A stretch of DNA of 6,408 nt from contig CAJUOD010000145.1 in NCBI GenBank assembly GCA_910587875.1, positions 1-6,408 on the forward strand, in the 5' to 3' direction. Positions 1 through 5,263 of the stretch are shown one piece after another (within the stretch, counting starts at the first letter, position 1; each line of letters starts with the position of its first letter). The notes beneath the pieces are model-generated. The model made no database searches, had not been told where the DNA came from, and saw only the letters and a list, made by a program, of their open reading frames with translations. The DNA is from an uncultured Oscillibacter sp. Its GTDB lineage: Bacteria; Bacillota; Clostridia; Oscillospirales; Oscillospiraceae. A program made the translations under genes and the position numbers.

Positions 1-1321
1 GTTCGGCGCCGTCGATAAGGATAATCTGAAGCTGTCCCGGATTGCTGACGGTGATGTCCACGCACAGCTCCAGCAGTTCCCCGTCGCTTAGGTTAGACAC
101 GGGAAGGCCGTTGACCAGGGGAATACCGTCCTCCACCGTCAGGCCGGACACGGGGATGGTCGCCGTCTCCAGAATCTTGGCGGGCAGTTCCCGGGCCAGC
201 TCAATCTTCCGCGTCAGCTCGTCCGACTGATCGGACAGCTTCCGCACGTCGTCCTGCATGGCGACCATCCGCTGGTACTCGTTAAGGTGGCTCCGCATGG
301 CCTCCGCCTCCTCCAGCTCGGCGGAGAGGGCGGCGGTATCCTGGGGCTCCTGGTCCGCGTACTGGCTGGCAGTACCCATATCCCGCTCCAGCTTGGCCAC
401 GGCGGTGTCGAAGTTGGCGGAGGCGGTGGCGACACGCTCGTCCCGGCGTTGGTCCAGTCCGGCCAGTTTTTCTTCCGCCGCCCGAATCTCCGCGCGCAGG
501 CGCTCAATGGTTCCGGTCAGGTTCGACCGCTCCTTGGCGATCTCCCTGTCAATGGCGGCAATGTCCATGTCCCGGCTTGCCTCCAGGCCCCGGAGCTTAG
601 AGGCGTAGCCCTCTTGGAAACCCTTGGACCGTTCAATGAGGCTGTTGGCCTCCCGGATGCGTTCCAGCTCCCGGTACTTCTCTCCCAGGGGGTAGGCCTC
701 CCATCGAGCGTAGTCGTAGTCCGCTGGGATATCCTTGGCGATGTCGGAAATAAAGGCCTGTTTGTTGCGGATGTCCCGGTTGAGAGCCTGACGGGATTGA
801 AAATAGACGCCGTTTTCCGCCTGAATGTCGTGCAGCACCTCAAGGATGTGCTTGGAATAATCAACGCCCTGGGGTATCTCGCCGAACTGGGCGCGAATCC
901 AATTCATGTCCCAGGTAAACGAAATCAGGGACAGGATGACCCGGTTTTTCTCCGCGTCGGAGAACTGGCAGAAGGCTACCGGGTTCAGCTGGAGCGGGGT
1001 GAAAATGCTGGCAAGGAACTCTGCCGGGCGGGACTGGACCATAGATCCGTCCCGGACCTTGACGCTGCCGGCGGATTTGGCGGGAAGGGCCTGGCGGTCA
1101 ATGGTAACGCCGGAATCCGTCTCAATGATGATTTCTCCCTTGTCCGCGCCCTGATGGACAATGCATCGCCGGTCCGCGCGGTTGGTCAGGGCGTAGCGGA
1201 TGGAGTCCAGGACAGAGGTTTTCCCGCAGCCCTTCGGCCCGGAAATCTCCACGGATTTGCCGTTCAGGGTGATTTCCCGGATACCAAACATGTTTTTGAT
1301 TTTGATTCTGCTGGTTTTCAT
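1..1321 (-). CDS. AAA/SMC-like coiled-coil ATPase, phage early protein (3' end outside window)
   Basis: The reading frame is open for 440 codons from the ATG at 1321 to the window edge, so the C-terminus is missing. A P-loop GPKGCGKTS lies at residues 28-36, just after an N-terminal strand, as in RecF/SbcC/SMC-type ATPases. Residues about 160-375 are charged and helical and look like a coiled coil. An LSDGE signature-like segment is at about 411-415, followed by a Walker B-like strand ending ILIDGAE (434-440). Such head-coil-head ATPases act on DNA ends or DNA structure, and phages often carry one in their recombination/replication module; the exact substrate here cannot be told. In the Walker B the residue after Asp437 is Gly rather than the usual Glu, with Glu440 three residues on. 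The ribosome site is weak (GAGG about 10 nt from the ATG), but the P-loop position fits this start. It is the last gene of the minus-strand series. Confidence 0.92.
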   Translation of the reverse strand, partial: MKTSRIKIKNMFGIREITLNGKSVEISGPKGCGKTSVLDSIRYALTNRADRRCIVHQGADKGEIIIETDSGVTIDRQALPAKSAGSVKVRDGSMVQSRPAEFLASIFTPLQLNPVAFCQFSDAEKNRVILSLISFTWDMNWIRAQFGEIPQGVDYSKHILEVLHDIQAENGVYFQSRQALNRDIRNKQAFISDIAKDIPADYDYARWEAYPLGEKYRELERIREANSLIERSKGFQEGYASKLRGLEASRDMDIAAIDREIAKERSNLTGTIERLRAEIRAAEEKLAGLDQRRDERVATASANFDTAVAKLERDMGTASQYADQEPQDTAALSAELEEAEAMRSHLNEYQRMVAMQDDVRKLSDQSDELTRKIELARELPAKILETATIPVSGLTVEDGIPLVNGLPVSNLSDGELLELCVDITVSNPGQLQIILIDGAE

Positions 1322-1323
1322 GG

Positions 1324-1352
1324 TTGACAAACCTCGCTTTCGTTGTTAAGAT
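1324..1352 (+). promoter_or_regulatory. Predicted plus-strand promoter TTGACA-N17-TAAGAT
   Basis: A perfect -35 hexamer TTGACA (1324-1329) is followed by a 17-bp spacer and TAAGAT (1347-1352, 4 of 6 matches). Transcription would start near 1359 and run away from the ATPase gene, whose start codon at 1321 is only two bases from the -35 box. The only thing downstream before the hairpin at 1388 is non-coding, so the product would be a short RNA antisense to the leader of the ATPase mRNA. Confidence 0.45.
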
Positions 1353-1387
1353 GACGGTAGAAAATGATTGGCTGTGCGCCGGTCGCG

Positions 1388-1421
1388 CCCTGGCGGGTGT
1401 AGGAGACCCGCCAGGGCCTTT
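1388..1421 (+). terminator. Hairpin terminator reading on the plus strand
   Basis: CCCTGGCGGGT (1388-1398) and ACCCGCCAGGG (1406-1416) form a perfect 11-bp stem with a 7-nt loop, followed on the plus strand by CCTTTTC. On the minus strand, which carries the flanking genes, no T-run follows the stem, so it should terminate minus transcripts poorly if at all. It lies just beyond the stop codon of the 1428-2159 gene. The T-run is short, so it is a modest terminator. Confidence 0.55.
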
Positions 1422-1427
1422 TCACGC

Positions 1428-2159
1428 TTACAAGGCGATGATGACGGAACCTTCCTCGGCTTCTTTGGCCAGCTTCTCCTCCAGAAACGCCTTAATGGTC
1501 TCCCTGGCCTTCAGCTTCCACATGCCGCCGTCAGCCTCCGTGAAGCTGATGCCGCGGTCATTCAGCCGGATCAGGAAGATGCTCTCCGGCTGCTCCACCT
1601 CCTGGAAGGTGCGGTAGGGGCGGAGCTTAATCAGAGGACGAATCTGCTCGTTCGTCTGCAGGGCGACTCCCTTCTGGGTGGTTACGGTGGTGGCAATGCC
1701 GTTGTCGTTGTAGACGACCTTGGCGCCGCAGCTGATATCCGAGAGCAGCTTCATGGCGTACAGGGTGTCGTCCGTCTCCTGGAAGCGGGTCCGCAGGGCG
1801 ATTTGAGCCTCCTCAAAGCCCATCTGGGTCTTGGCCTCCCAGCCGGGAACGTCCGTGGCGCCGGCTTCATAGTAGGCTTGGCGGTAGAACCGCTCCTTTG
1901 CCATGGGCTGCCCGAAGCAGCGGACGGTCAGATGGTCGGGTACGGTGATGTACAGGGGCTTCTCAGCGTGGACAGCCTCGGAACAGACCAGCTTCACCAG
2001 GGCGTCCAGGGAGTTAAGGGGCAGGGTGTCGGGGTGGTCGATGGTGGGGCGGAGCTCTTCCGCGTTTCCATCCGCAGTAACGATAAAGGTATGGCCGTCG
2101 AGGGTCGTGAGCAGGGGCTGGGTGGTGGCCTGGATATGCTTGATGAATTCCTTCAGCAT
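1428..2159 (-). CDS. Conserved phage early protein of unknown function (243 aa)
   Basis: The frame is complete from ATG 2159, with GGAG eight bases upstream, to TAA at 1428. The C-terminal third carries a segment, residues about 178-222, with PYRTFQEVEQPES followed by a TEADGGMWKLKA stretch and a final helix. I recognise this pattern from uncharacterised proteins encoded beside AAA ATPases in Bacillota phage early operons; I do not know a named function and do not assign one. No signal peptide, transmembrane segment or catalytic motif is visible. Its ribosome site overlaps the end of the upstream 2175-2531 gene region (15-nt gap), so the two are co-transcribed. A role in phage DNA metabolism together with the ATPase downstream is inferred from position only. 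Confidence 0.92.
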   Translation of the reverse strand: MLKEFIKHIQATTQPLLTTLDGHTFIVTADGNAEELRPTIDHPDTLPLNSLDALVKLVCSEAVHAEKPLYITVPDHLTVRCFGQPMAKERFYRQAYYEAGATDVPGWEAKTQMGFEEAQIALRTRFQETDDTLYAMKLLSDISCGAKVVYNDNGIATTVTTQKGVALQTNEQIRPLIKLRPYRTFQEVEQPESIFLIRLNDRGISFTEADGGMWKLKARETIKAFLEEKLAKEAEEGSVIIAL

Positions 2160-2174
2160 AATGCTTCTCCTTTT

Positions 2175-2188
2175 TTAAGACGTCTTAA
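2175..2188. repeat. 14-bp perfect palindrome at a stop codon
   Basis: TTAAGACGTCTTAA reads the same on both strands and encodes the last residues and stop of the 118-aa protein. No T-run follows it on the minus strand, so it is not a standard terminator. It may be chance. Confidence 0.6.
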
Positions 2189-2531
2189 TGAGCTTGAGCT
2201 GGGGCGGGGCTTCCTGCTCTCCGCCGCCGAGGGAGAACTGGCCGGGGACCTGGGGGACCATCTCCACCACCGTATCCTCGTCGGCCACGTACAGGGATGT
2301 GACTACGGGGCTGGTGGCGGCTAGGGCGGACTTGGCGGTCACGCTGACCGCGATGTTCTGGCGGGTGTCGTCCGGCTTGAGTTCCAGGGTGATCGTCAGC
2401 TTGCGCTTGGCTGTGGCGGACGTGTTGGGGTCCAGTATGTTGGCCAGGATGCCGGACATCTCATAATCCGCCCGCTCCTGGATGGCGCCGCGGGCCATTT
2501 GCAGGATCGACTTCTGGATGTTGGGGTCCAT
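2175..2531 (-). CDS. Phage 'replication terminator protein' family (118 aa)
   Basis: ATG 2531 is chosen because AAAGGAGGAG lies directly upstream with good spacing; longer in-frame extensions lack this and read through GC-rich hairpins. Residues about 17-80 show the pattern ILANILDPNT, then an RKLTITLELKPDDTR strand pair, then KSALAATSPV. I recognise this as a small family common in Bacillota phages that automatic pipelines label 'replication terminator protein'. To my knowledge that label is not backed by function, and the protein is not related in any obvious way to Bacillus Rtp. The C-terminus (about 95-118) is Gly/Gln/Pro-rich and probably flexible. It is followed after 15 nt by the 243-aa gene, in one operon. 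Family call by recall; function unknown. Confidence 0.88.
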   Translation of the reverse strand: MDPNIQKSILQMARGAIQERADYEMSGILANILDPNTSATAKRKLTITLELKPDDTRQNIAVSVTAKSALAATSPVVTSLYVADEDTVVEMVPQVPGQFSLGGGEQEAPPQLKLIKTS

Positions 2532-2754
2532 AGGGCTCCTCCTTTCTTTGATGATTTGAGAGCTTCCGGCCCTCTGCCGGATGCCGCCGCTCCAGGAAAG
2601 CGGCGGCCCCGGTAAAGGAGGACGTTCCGGGTGCTGGGGACACCCGGCAGAAGGTCGGAGAACATGGATTGAATTGTCAAGGTACGGGAGGAGCCCTTTG
2701 GGTTCCCGCGACGCCTCTGGAGAGGCGTTTCGGCCAGTGCCCGGCTGGCCATCA
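2532..2754 (-). other. Hairpin-rich intergenic segment, possible structured RNA leader
   Basis: This 223-bp gap between two minus-strand genes has no convincing gene. In transcript order it contains stems GGCCAG/CTGGCC (2750-2732), ACGCCTCT/AGAGGCGT (2728-2711), CGGGA/TCCCG spanning about 2706-2685, CCGGGTG/CACCCGG (2647-2627), GCCGCCGCT/AGCGGCGGC (2607-2583) and CCGGC/GCCGG (2580-2566), most with 5-7 nt loops. None is followed by a T-run, so they are not standard terminators. They could form a structured leader or RNA-processing region ahead of the 118-aa gene, whose ribosome site lies just after the last stem. No known riboswitch class is recognised. Confidence 0.45.
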
Positions 2755-3312
2755 TCAGGCGGGTGGAGTCCAATACACTGTCGCCATCCGGGTCCCCAGC
2801 TCCACGGCCTCCTCGTGAGACGCGACGCAGATATCCACATGAGCGCCCTTAACCATGCCGCCCACATCCTCGGCGCGGTAGTGGAGCAAGAGGCCGTCGC
2901 CGTAGTCCACCACGACGGTGGAACCCAGGGGGATTACATCAGGGTCCACGGCGCACGTCTCATAAGGGACGGCCAGGGCCCCGCTGAACGTGATACCGTC
3001 GGTTTTGCCGCAGCACTCCAGGCAGACGTCATAATAGGTGACGGTGCAGTCCTCCAGCTTCTGCGCCCAAGGCATGACTTGGGCCTCCCGGTCCTCCGCA
3101 GGGACCTCCAGCGGGGCCAGGACCTGCACTGTGGGCAGGGGTTCTGCTGGTTCCGGGACGAGGAGGGGAGGTTCCGGGGCGGGTTGCGAGGAGCGAAGGA
3201 CCAGGAGGAGTACCAATGCGGTGAGAGAGAGGGCCACCATGCGCCAGACGGCTGTTGGCTGGTCTGCGCCGACGGCTTGGCGGCGGGTAGGTTTACTATG
3301 TTTTTGGCTCAT
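2755..3312 (-). CDS. Membrane-anchored 3D-domain protein (185 aa)
   Basis: Residues 1-24 are basic, 25-39 form a hydrophobic membrane segment, and about 42-72 are Pro/Glu-rich, giving a signal-anchor plus spacer with the rest outside the cell. Residues about 88-182 are a 3D domain: the three namesake aspartates appear as AVDP (D123, followed by VIPLGS), AEDVGG (D149) and HVDICV (D160). This fold is shared with MltA-type lytic transglycosylases and with cell-wall-active proteins of Bacillota, so a peptidoglycan-cleaving role is plausible. A CLECCGK cluster (97-103) precedes it, as in many clostridial and phage members. The start ATG overlaps the stop of the upstream HTH gene by 4 bases (ATGA), implying translational coupling. 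Its place among regulators rather than with lysis genes is noteworthy. Confidence 0.92.
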   Translation of the reverse strand: MSQKHSKPTRRQAVGADQPTAVWRMVALSLTALVLLLVLRSSQPAPEPPLLVPEPAEPLPTVQVLAPLEVPAEDREAQVMPWAQKLEDCTVTYYDVCLECCGKTDGITFSGALAVPYETCAVDPDVIPLGSTVVVDYGDGLLLHYRAEDVGGMVKGAHVDICVASHEEAVELGTRMATVYWTPPA

Positions 3313-3551
3313 GCGGCGGGCCTCGCTTTCTTCGCTGCTTGTGGAGCAGGAGGGAAGTAGACGTGCAGCTCTTCTGGAGTTGCCCGGCAGAGCTCCAGCA
3401 CGCGGTACATCTCATCAAGAGTCCACGGGGTCCGGTCGCGGAAACGGTGGCTGACCGCCTGATGGCAGATGCCAAGTATATCGCCCAGATCGCTCTGGCG
3501 AATGCCGAGCTGCCGGAGGCGTCCGGCTAAGTAATCATAACGGCCTCGCAT
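3309..3551 (-). CDS. Cro/XRE-like helix-turn-helix protein (80 aa)
   Basis: A very good ribosome site, AAAGGAGG, lies 7 nt before ATG 3551. Residues 15-45 fit a helix-turn-helix: RQSDLGDILG then HQAVSHRFRD as the likely recognition helix, followed by a helix with LDEMYRVLELC that ends in a typical XRE-family ATPEEL turn. The protein is the size of a phage Cro-type repressor. It heads a two-gene unit with the 3D protein (4-base overlap). The gap upstream (3552-3692) holds a dyad and an opposing plus-strand promoter that overlaps this gene's ribosome site, so the protein could be binding there; that is inference. I see no clear minus-strand promoter of its own. Confidence 0.9.
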   Translation of the reverse strand: MRGRYDYLAGRLRQLGIRQSDLGDILGICHQAVSHRFRDRTPWTLDEMYRVLELCRATPEELHVYFPPAPQAAKKARPAA

Positions 3552-3566
3552 TTGGGGCCTCCTTTC

Positions 3567-3595
3567 TTGACTTTTGCCTCTTTAGGGAGTAAAAT
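3567..3595 (+). promoter_or_regulatory. Predicted plus-strand promoter TTGACT-N17-TAAAAT
   Basis: TTGACT (3567-3572) and TAAAAT (3590-3595) each match the sigma-A consensus at 5 of 6 positions and are separated by exactly 17 bp. The start would be near 3602, pointing against the surrounding minus-strand genes. The -35 box overlaps the ribosome-site complement of the Cro-like gene. A strong plus-strand terminator lies only about 40 bp downstream. Confidence 0.6.
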
Positions 3596-3609
3596 GCAAA
3601 TAAAGAGGC
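3576..3609. promoter_or_regulatory. 9-bp inverted repeat flanking the -10 box (candidate operator)
   Basis: GCCTCTTTA (3576-3584) and TAAAGAGGC (3601-3609) are perfect inverted repeats 16 bp apart. One arm lies in the promoter spacer and the other at the predicted start, so a bound dimer would cover the -10 box. In RNA from the minus strand it could also fold as a hairpin just ahead of the Cro-like gene. The neighbouring HTH proteins are natural candidates as binders. Confidence 0.5.
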
Positions 3610-3676
3610 TTGATTATGTGTTATGGTCTCTGATCTTCTCCCGTCAGGTGTTAGCGGCACCTGACGGGGCTTTTTT
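3602..3676 (+). ncRNA. Candidate short counter-transcript (about 75 nt)
   Basis: The promoter at 3567-3595 and the terminator at 3640-3676 delimit an RNA of about 75 nt with no open reading frame of note. It is antisense to the intergenic part of the minus-strand operon between the Rha-family and Cro-like genes. The layout resembles lambda OOP RNA, a 77-nt counter-transcript in the phage control region. There is no sequence match claim, and expression is untested. Confidence 0.4.
3640..3676 (+). terminator. Strong intrinsic terminator on the plus strand
   Basis: CCCGTCAGGTG (3640-3650) pairs perfectly with CACCTGACGGG (3658-3668) over 11 bp with a 7-nt loop, and GC then six T residues follow (3671-3676). 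The T-run exists only on the plus strand; on the minus strand the stem is followed by GAGAAGATC. It therefore terminates plus-strand RNA, although no plus-strand protein gene is nearby. Confidence 0.8.
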
Positions 3677-3692
3677 GTTGTGGTGCCCATGT

Positions 3693-4343
3693 TCAAGCGC
3701 TGGCTTTCAGGCGGTGTAGCAAGATAGCTTTGATTGTCTGATAGTCCATGCCGCTTTCAATCAGAACTGAAATGCGGCCTTCAATCCTCTTTACAGCATC
3801 GGTTTCCTCTGGAGTGAGGTATTCCGCAAGGTTGGCGCGTTTTGGAGCCTTCCGATCCTTGCGGAGCTGGGCGGCGGTTCCACCAAGGGCGACTTTGTAG
3901 GCCAGGTCTGTATAGTGCTTGTACATCATGTTCTTGTGAGGTCCATCCGGGATGTAGTCTCGAATGGCGTCGGTCATCTCCCGGCGGACAGGCTTGCGAG
4001 ATTCACGGGCAATGATCCTACGGGTCAGCTCTTGGCGCATTTTGAAAAACTGACGGACAAGCTCTTTTTTGAAGGCTCGAACCCGCTCTGTGTTTTTCAA
4101 GTAGGTCATGAGTAAGGTAGCCTGTTCCTCATTTAGGAGGTAGTTCCTCCTTGGCTGGCCACGCCCTTTGATTTCTTCGATTTTAAATCGAAGTATTCCG
4201 AACTCCGCAAAGTCGGAATTATGTTGCTGGATGAGCCGGGTTACTGTGTGATGCTGAACACCAGCAAACTCTGCAATGACCTCCGATGTAGTGAACGGGA
4301 CCGCATCCAGCTTGGCTGGATCAATGAAAACGAGCTCGTTCAT
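3693..4343 (-). CDS. Rha-family phage regulatory protein (216 aa)
   Basis: Residues about 17-105 match the phage pRha pattern: TTSEVIAEFAGVQHHTVTRLI as a winged-helix-like DNA-binding start, then an FKIEEIKGRGQPRRNYLLN strand pair, and NEEQATLLMTYLKNTERVRAFK leading to a helix with RQFFKMR. The C-terminal part (about 110-216) is basic and helical, as in longer family members with a separate C-terminal domain. Rha proteins are phage regulators first described in lambdoid phages, where Rha interferes with growth in hosts lacking integration host factor; the role in Bacillota phages is not established. The ATG at 4343 overlaps the stop of the upstream HTH gene by 4 bases (ATGA), and no strong ribosome site is seen, so coupled translation is likely. 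The next gene to the left starts after a 141-bp gap. Confidence 0.93.
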   Translation of the reverse strand: MNELVFIDPAKLDAVPFTTSEVIAEFAGVQHHTVTRLIQQHNSDFAEFGILRFKIEEIKGRGQPRRNYLLNEEQATLLMTYLKNTERVRAFKKELVRQFFKMRQELTRRIIARESRKPVRREMTDAIRDYIPDGPHKNMMYKHYTDLAYKVALGGTAAQLRKDRKAPKRANLAEYLTPEETDAVKRIEGRISVLIESGMDYQTIKAILLHRLKASA

Positions 4344-4537
4344 GTGGCCTCGTGTTTCGCAAGGAGTCGGCCTAAACCCGCTTTTAAGGTTTGTTCGGCG
4401 TACTTAGGAGTACGGTGACCATTTAAAACCGTGCTCAAATAATGCCGATTCCATCCAACTTCTGCCGCAAGTTGCTTGGCTGTCACATTATGTAGGTGCA
4501 TTTCACCAATTAAATCCGCTGTCCATTGTGCAGGCAT
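4340..4537 (-). CDS. Small XRE-like helix-turn-helix protein (65 aa)
   Basis: ATG 4537 has GAGAGGAG about 9 nt upstream. Residues about 18-47 fit a helix-turn-helix: VTAKQLAAEVG, turn, then NRHYLSTVLNG as recognition helix, and HRTPKYAEQTLKAGLGRLL as the following helices. The opening MPAQWTADLIGEMHLH and the LNG-HRTP turn are typical of very small phage HTH proteins in clostridia. It probably binds DNA, but its operator is unknown. It overlaps the Rha gene by ATGA and begins 27 nt after the stop of the excisionase-like gene, so the three form one unit. Confidence 0.9.
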   Translation of the reverse strand: MPAQWTADLIGEMHLHNVTAKQLAAEVGWNRHYLSTVLNGHRTPKYAEQTLKAGLGRLLAKHEAT

Positions 4538-4564
4538 ACAAAAACACTCCTCTCTTTTTTTGAC

Positions 4565-4792
4565 TCATTGAGTGCTCCCGCCCCTCCGTTCTCCACCGGA
4601 ACTCTTTTGAATGAGCCCGGCTTCAAATTCTCTCAGATGCTCGGCACTGATACGATAGGGTCCGGGGCGGCCCCCGATGGACAGGTCCAGAGCGGGCATC
4701 TGGCCATTTTGAATCCAACGGCGCACAGTGGATTCTTTGATACGGTAGCGTTTGGCTACCTCGCTGGAGGTAAAAAATACGGTGTTATCCAT
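4565..4792 (-). CDS. Excisionase/MerR-like helix-turn-helix protein (75 aa)
   Basis: ATG 4792 is preceded by AAGGAG at a 6-nt distance. Residues 6-60 show the winged-helix pattern of the HTH_17/excisionase group: FFTSSEVAKRYRIKESTVRRWIQNG, then a wing with MPALDLSIGGRPGPYRIS, and EHLREFEAGL as closing helix. Such proteins are either phage excisionases (Xis) or small transcription factors. No integrase is in the window, so which one applies cannot be decided; position inside the early regulators favours regulation. The last 15 residues are Gly/Arg/Ser-rich and probably disordered. Confidence 0.92.
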   Translation of the reverse strand: MDNTVFFTSSEVAKRYRIKESTVRRWIQNGQMPALDLSIGGRPGPYRISAEHLREFEAGLIQKSSGGERRGGSTQ

Positions 4793-4802
4793 AAATATCT
4801 CC

Positions 4803-4831
4803 TTACTTTTTAAGTTGAAACGTTGTAAAAT
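4803..4831 (+). promoter_or_regulatory. Weak candidate plus-strand promoter with TAAAAT -10
   Basis: TAAAAT (4826-4831) has a poor -35 candidate TTACTT (4803-4808) at 17 bp. The sequence from the -10 box onward, TAAAATGTAAAAAAGG, closely resembles that of the stronger promoter at 3590 (TAAAATGCAAATAAAG), which is the main reason to list it. A terminator follows about 40 bp downstream. Confidence 0.25.
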
Positions 4832-4868
4832 GTAAAAAAGGACCTTTATGTGGTGATTTGGGTTCTTG

Positions 4869-4910
4869 CCCCGCTTAGTGTTGGCTTACTAAGCGGGGCG
4901 CTTCTTTTTA
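4869..4910 (+). terminator. Hairpin terminator reading on the plus strand
   Basis: CCCCGCTTAGT (4869-4879) and ACTAAGCGGGG (4888-4898) form a perfect 11-bp stem with an 8-nt loop, followed on the plus strand by CGCTTCTTTTTA, which runs into the stop codon of the 48-aa minus-strand gene. On the minus strand the stem is followed by CAAGAACCC with no T-run. It is the third hairpin of this design in the window. Confidence 0.55.
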
Positions 4911-5054
4911 TGCTGGTTCCGGCGAGGCCAGTTGTGCTTCCTCCAGGGCTTCCTGCCGGTTTGGCCGTGAGATGACCAGGAAATCACCGCTGGGGGTTTG
5001 CGCCACAACGCGCCAAAGGCCACAGGTGAAATGAATGCCTCGAATGATGTTCAT
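4908..5054 (-). CDS. Small phage protein of unknown function (48 aa)
   Basis: This short gene starts at ATG 5054 with a very good ribosome site (AAGGAGGTG, 5 nt spacing) inside the end of the preceding gene, which it overlaps by ATGA, and ends at TAA 4908. The overlap and ribosome site make it convincing despite its length. The sequence suggests two strands (WRVVAQT and DFLVISR) and one helix (NRQEALEEAQL), that is, a tiny beta-beta-alpha fold. I do not recognise the family. The plus-strand terminator T-run covers its stop codon. Confidence 0.75.
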   Translation of the reverse strand: MNIIRGIHFTCGLWRVVAQTPSGDFLVISRPNRQEALEEAQLASPEPA

Positions 5055-5263
5055 ACGCCACCTCCTTCTTCGGAGTGGTCTGCGTCAACGAACTCCACTA
5101 AGTCCGCGCCCTGGCAGACGATCTCCGAAACGAGGTATCGAATTGATAAGCCAGACTGCCGACAGAGCTGGCGGAGGACCTGCTCGGCTTCGGGAGTGAT
5201 TTTCACATTGCCCACCAGTCGCTCTCCGACGTCGTGGGTCTTGATTCTGATTGTCCTCTGCAT
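5051..5263 (-). CDS. Ribbon-helix-helix-like small protein (70 aa)
   Basis: I choose ATG 5263 over an in-frame ATG at 5299 because GAAAGGA lies about 8-9 nt before it; the longer form would add 12 residues with a poor ribosome site. Residues about 17-57 read as a strand (LVGNVKI) followed by two helices, TPEAEQVLRQLCRQSG and SIRYLVSEIVCQGADLVEF, a layout like ribbon-helix-helix DNA-binding proteins. The acidic, Gly-rich tail is probably flexible. It is coupled to the 48-aa gene by a 4-base overlap. A role as a phage regulator is inferred from fold and position. Confidence 0.8.
   Translation of the reverse strand: MQRTIRIKTHDVGERLVGNVKITPEAEQVLRQLCRQSGLSIRYLVSEIVCQGADLVEFVDADHSEEGGGV

Noticed and set aside
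287..1327. 346-aa open frame on the plus strand
   Set aside because: It is the complement of the ATPase coding region; the minus frame has a P-loop, signature and coiled coil, while this frame has no ribosome site or recognisable domain.
1368..2324. 318-aa open frame on the plus strand
   Set aside because: It is antisense to two well-supported minus-strand genes with ribosome sites; long antisense frames are expected at this GC content.
2396..2755. Minus-strand frame starting at a TGATG overlap with the 3D gene
   Set aside because: The overlap is attractive, but the frame reads through GC hairpins, is rich in Arg/Pro/Ser, has no ribosome site and runs 136 bases into the 118-aa gene out of frame.
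2581..3360. 259-aa open frame on the plus strand
   Set aside because: It is antisense to the 3D-domain gene and the hairpin gap and has no family resemblance.
4807..4836. Minus-strand promoter TTTACA-N18-TAAAAA for the excisionase-like gene
   Set aside because: Its start point would fall inside the ribosome site of the gene, leaving no usable leader.
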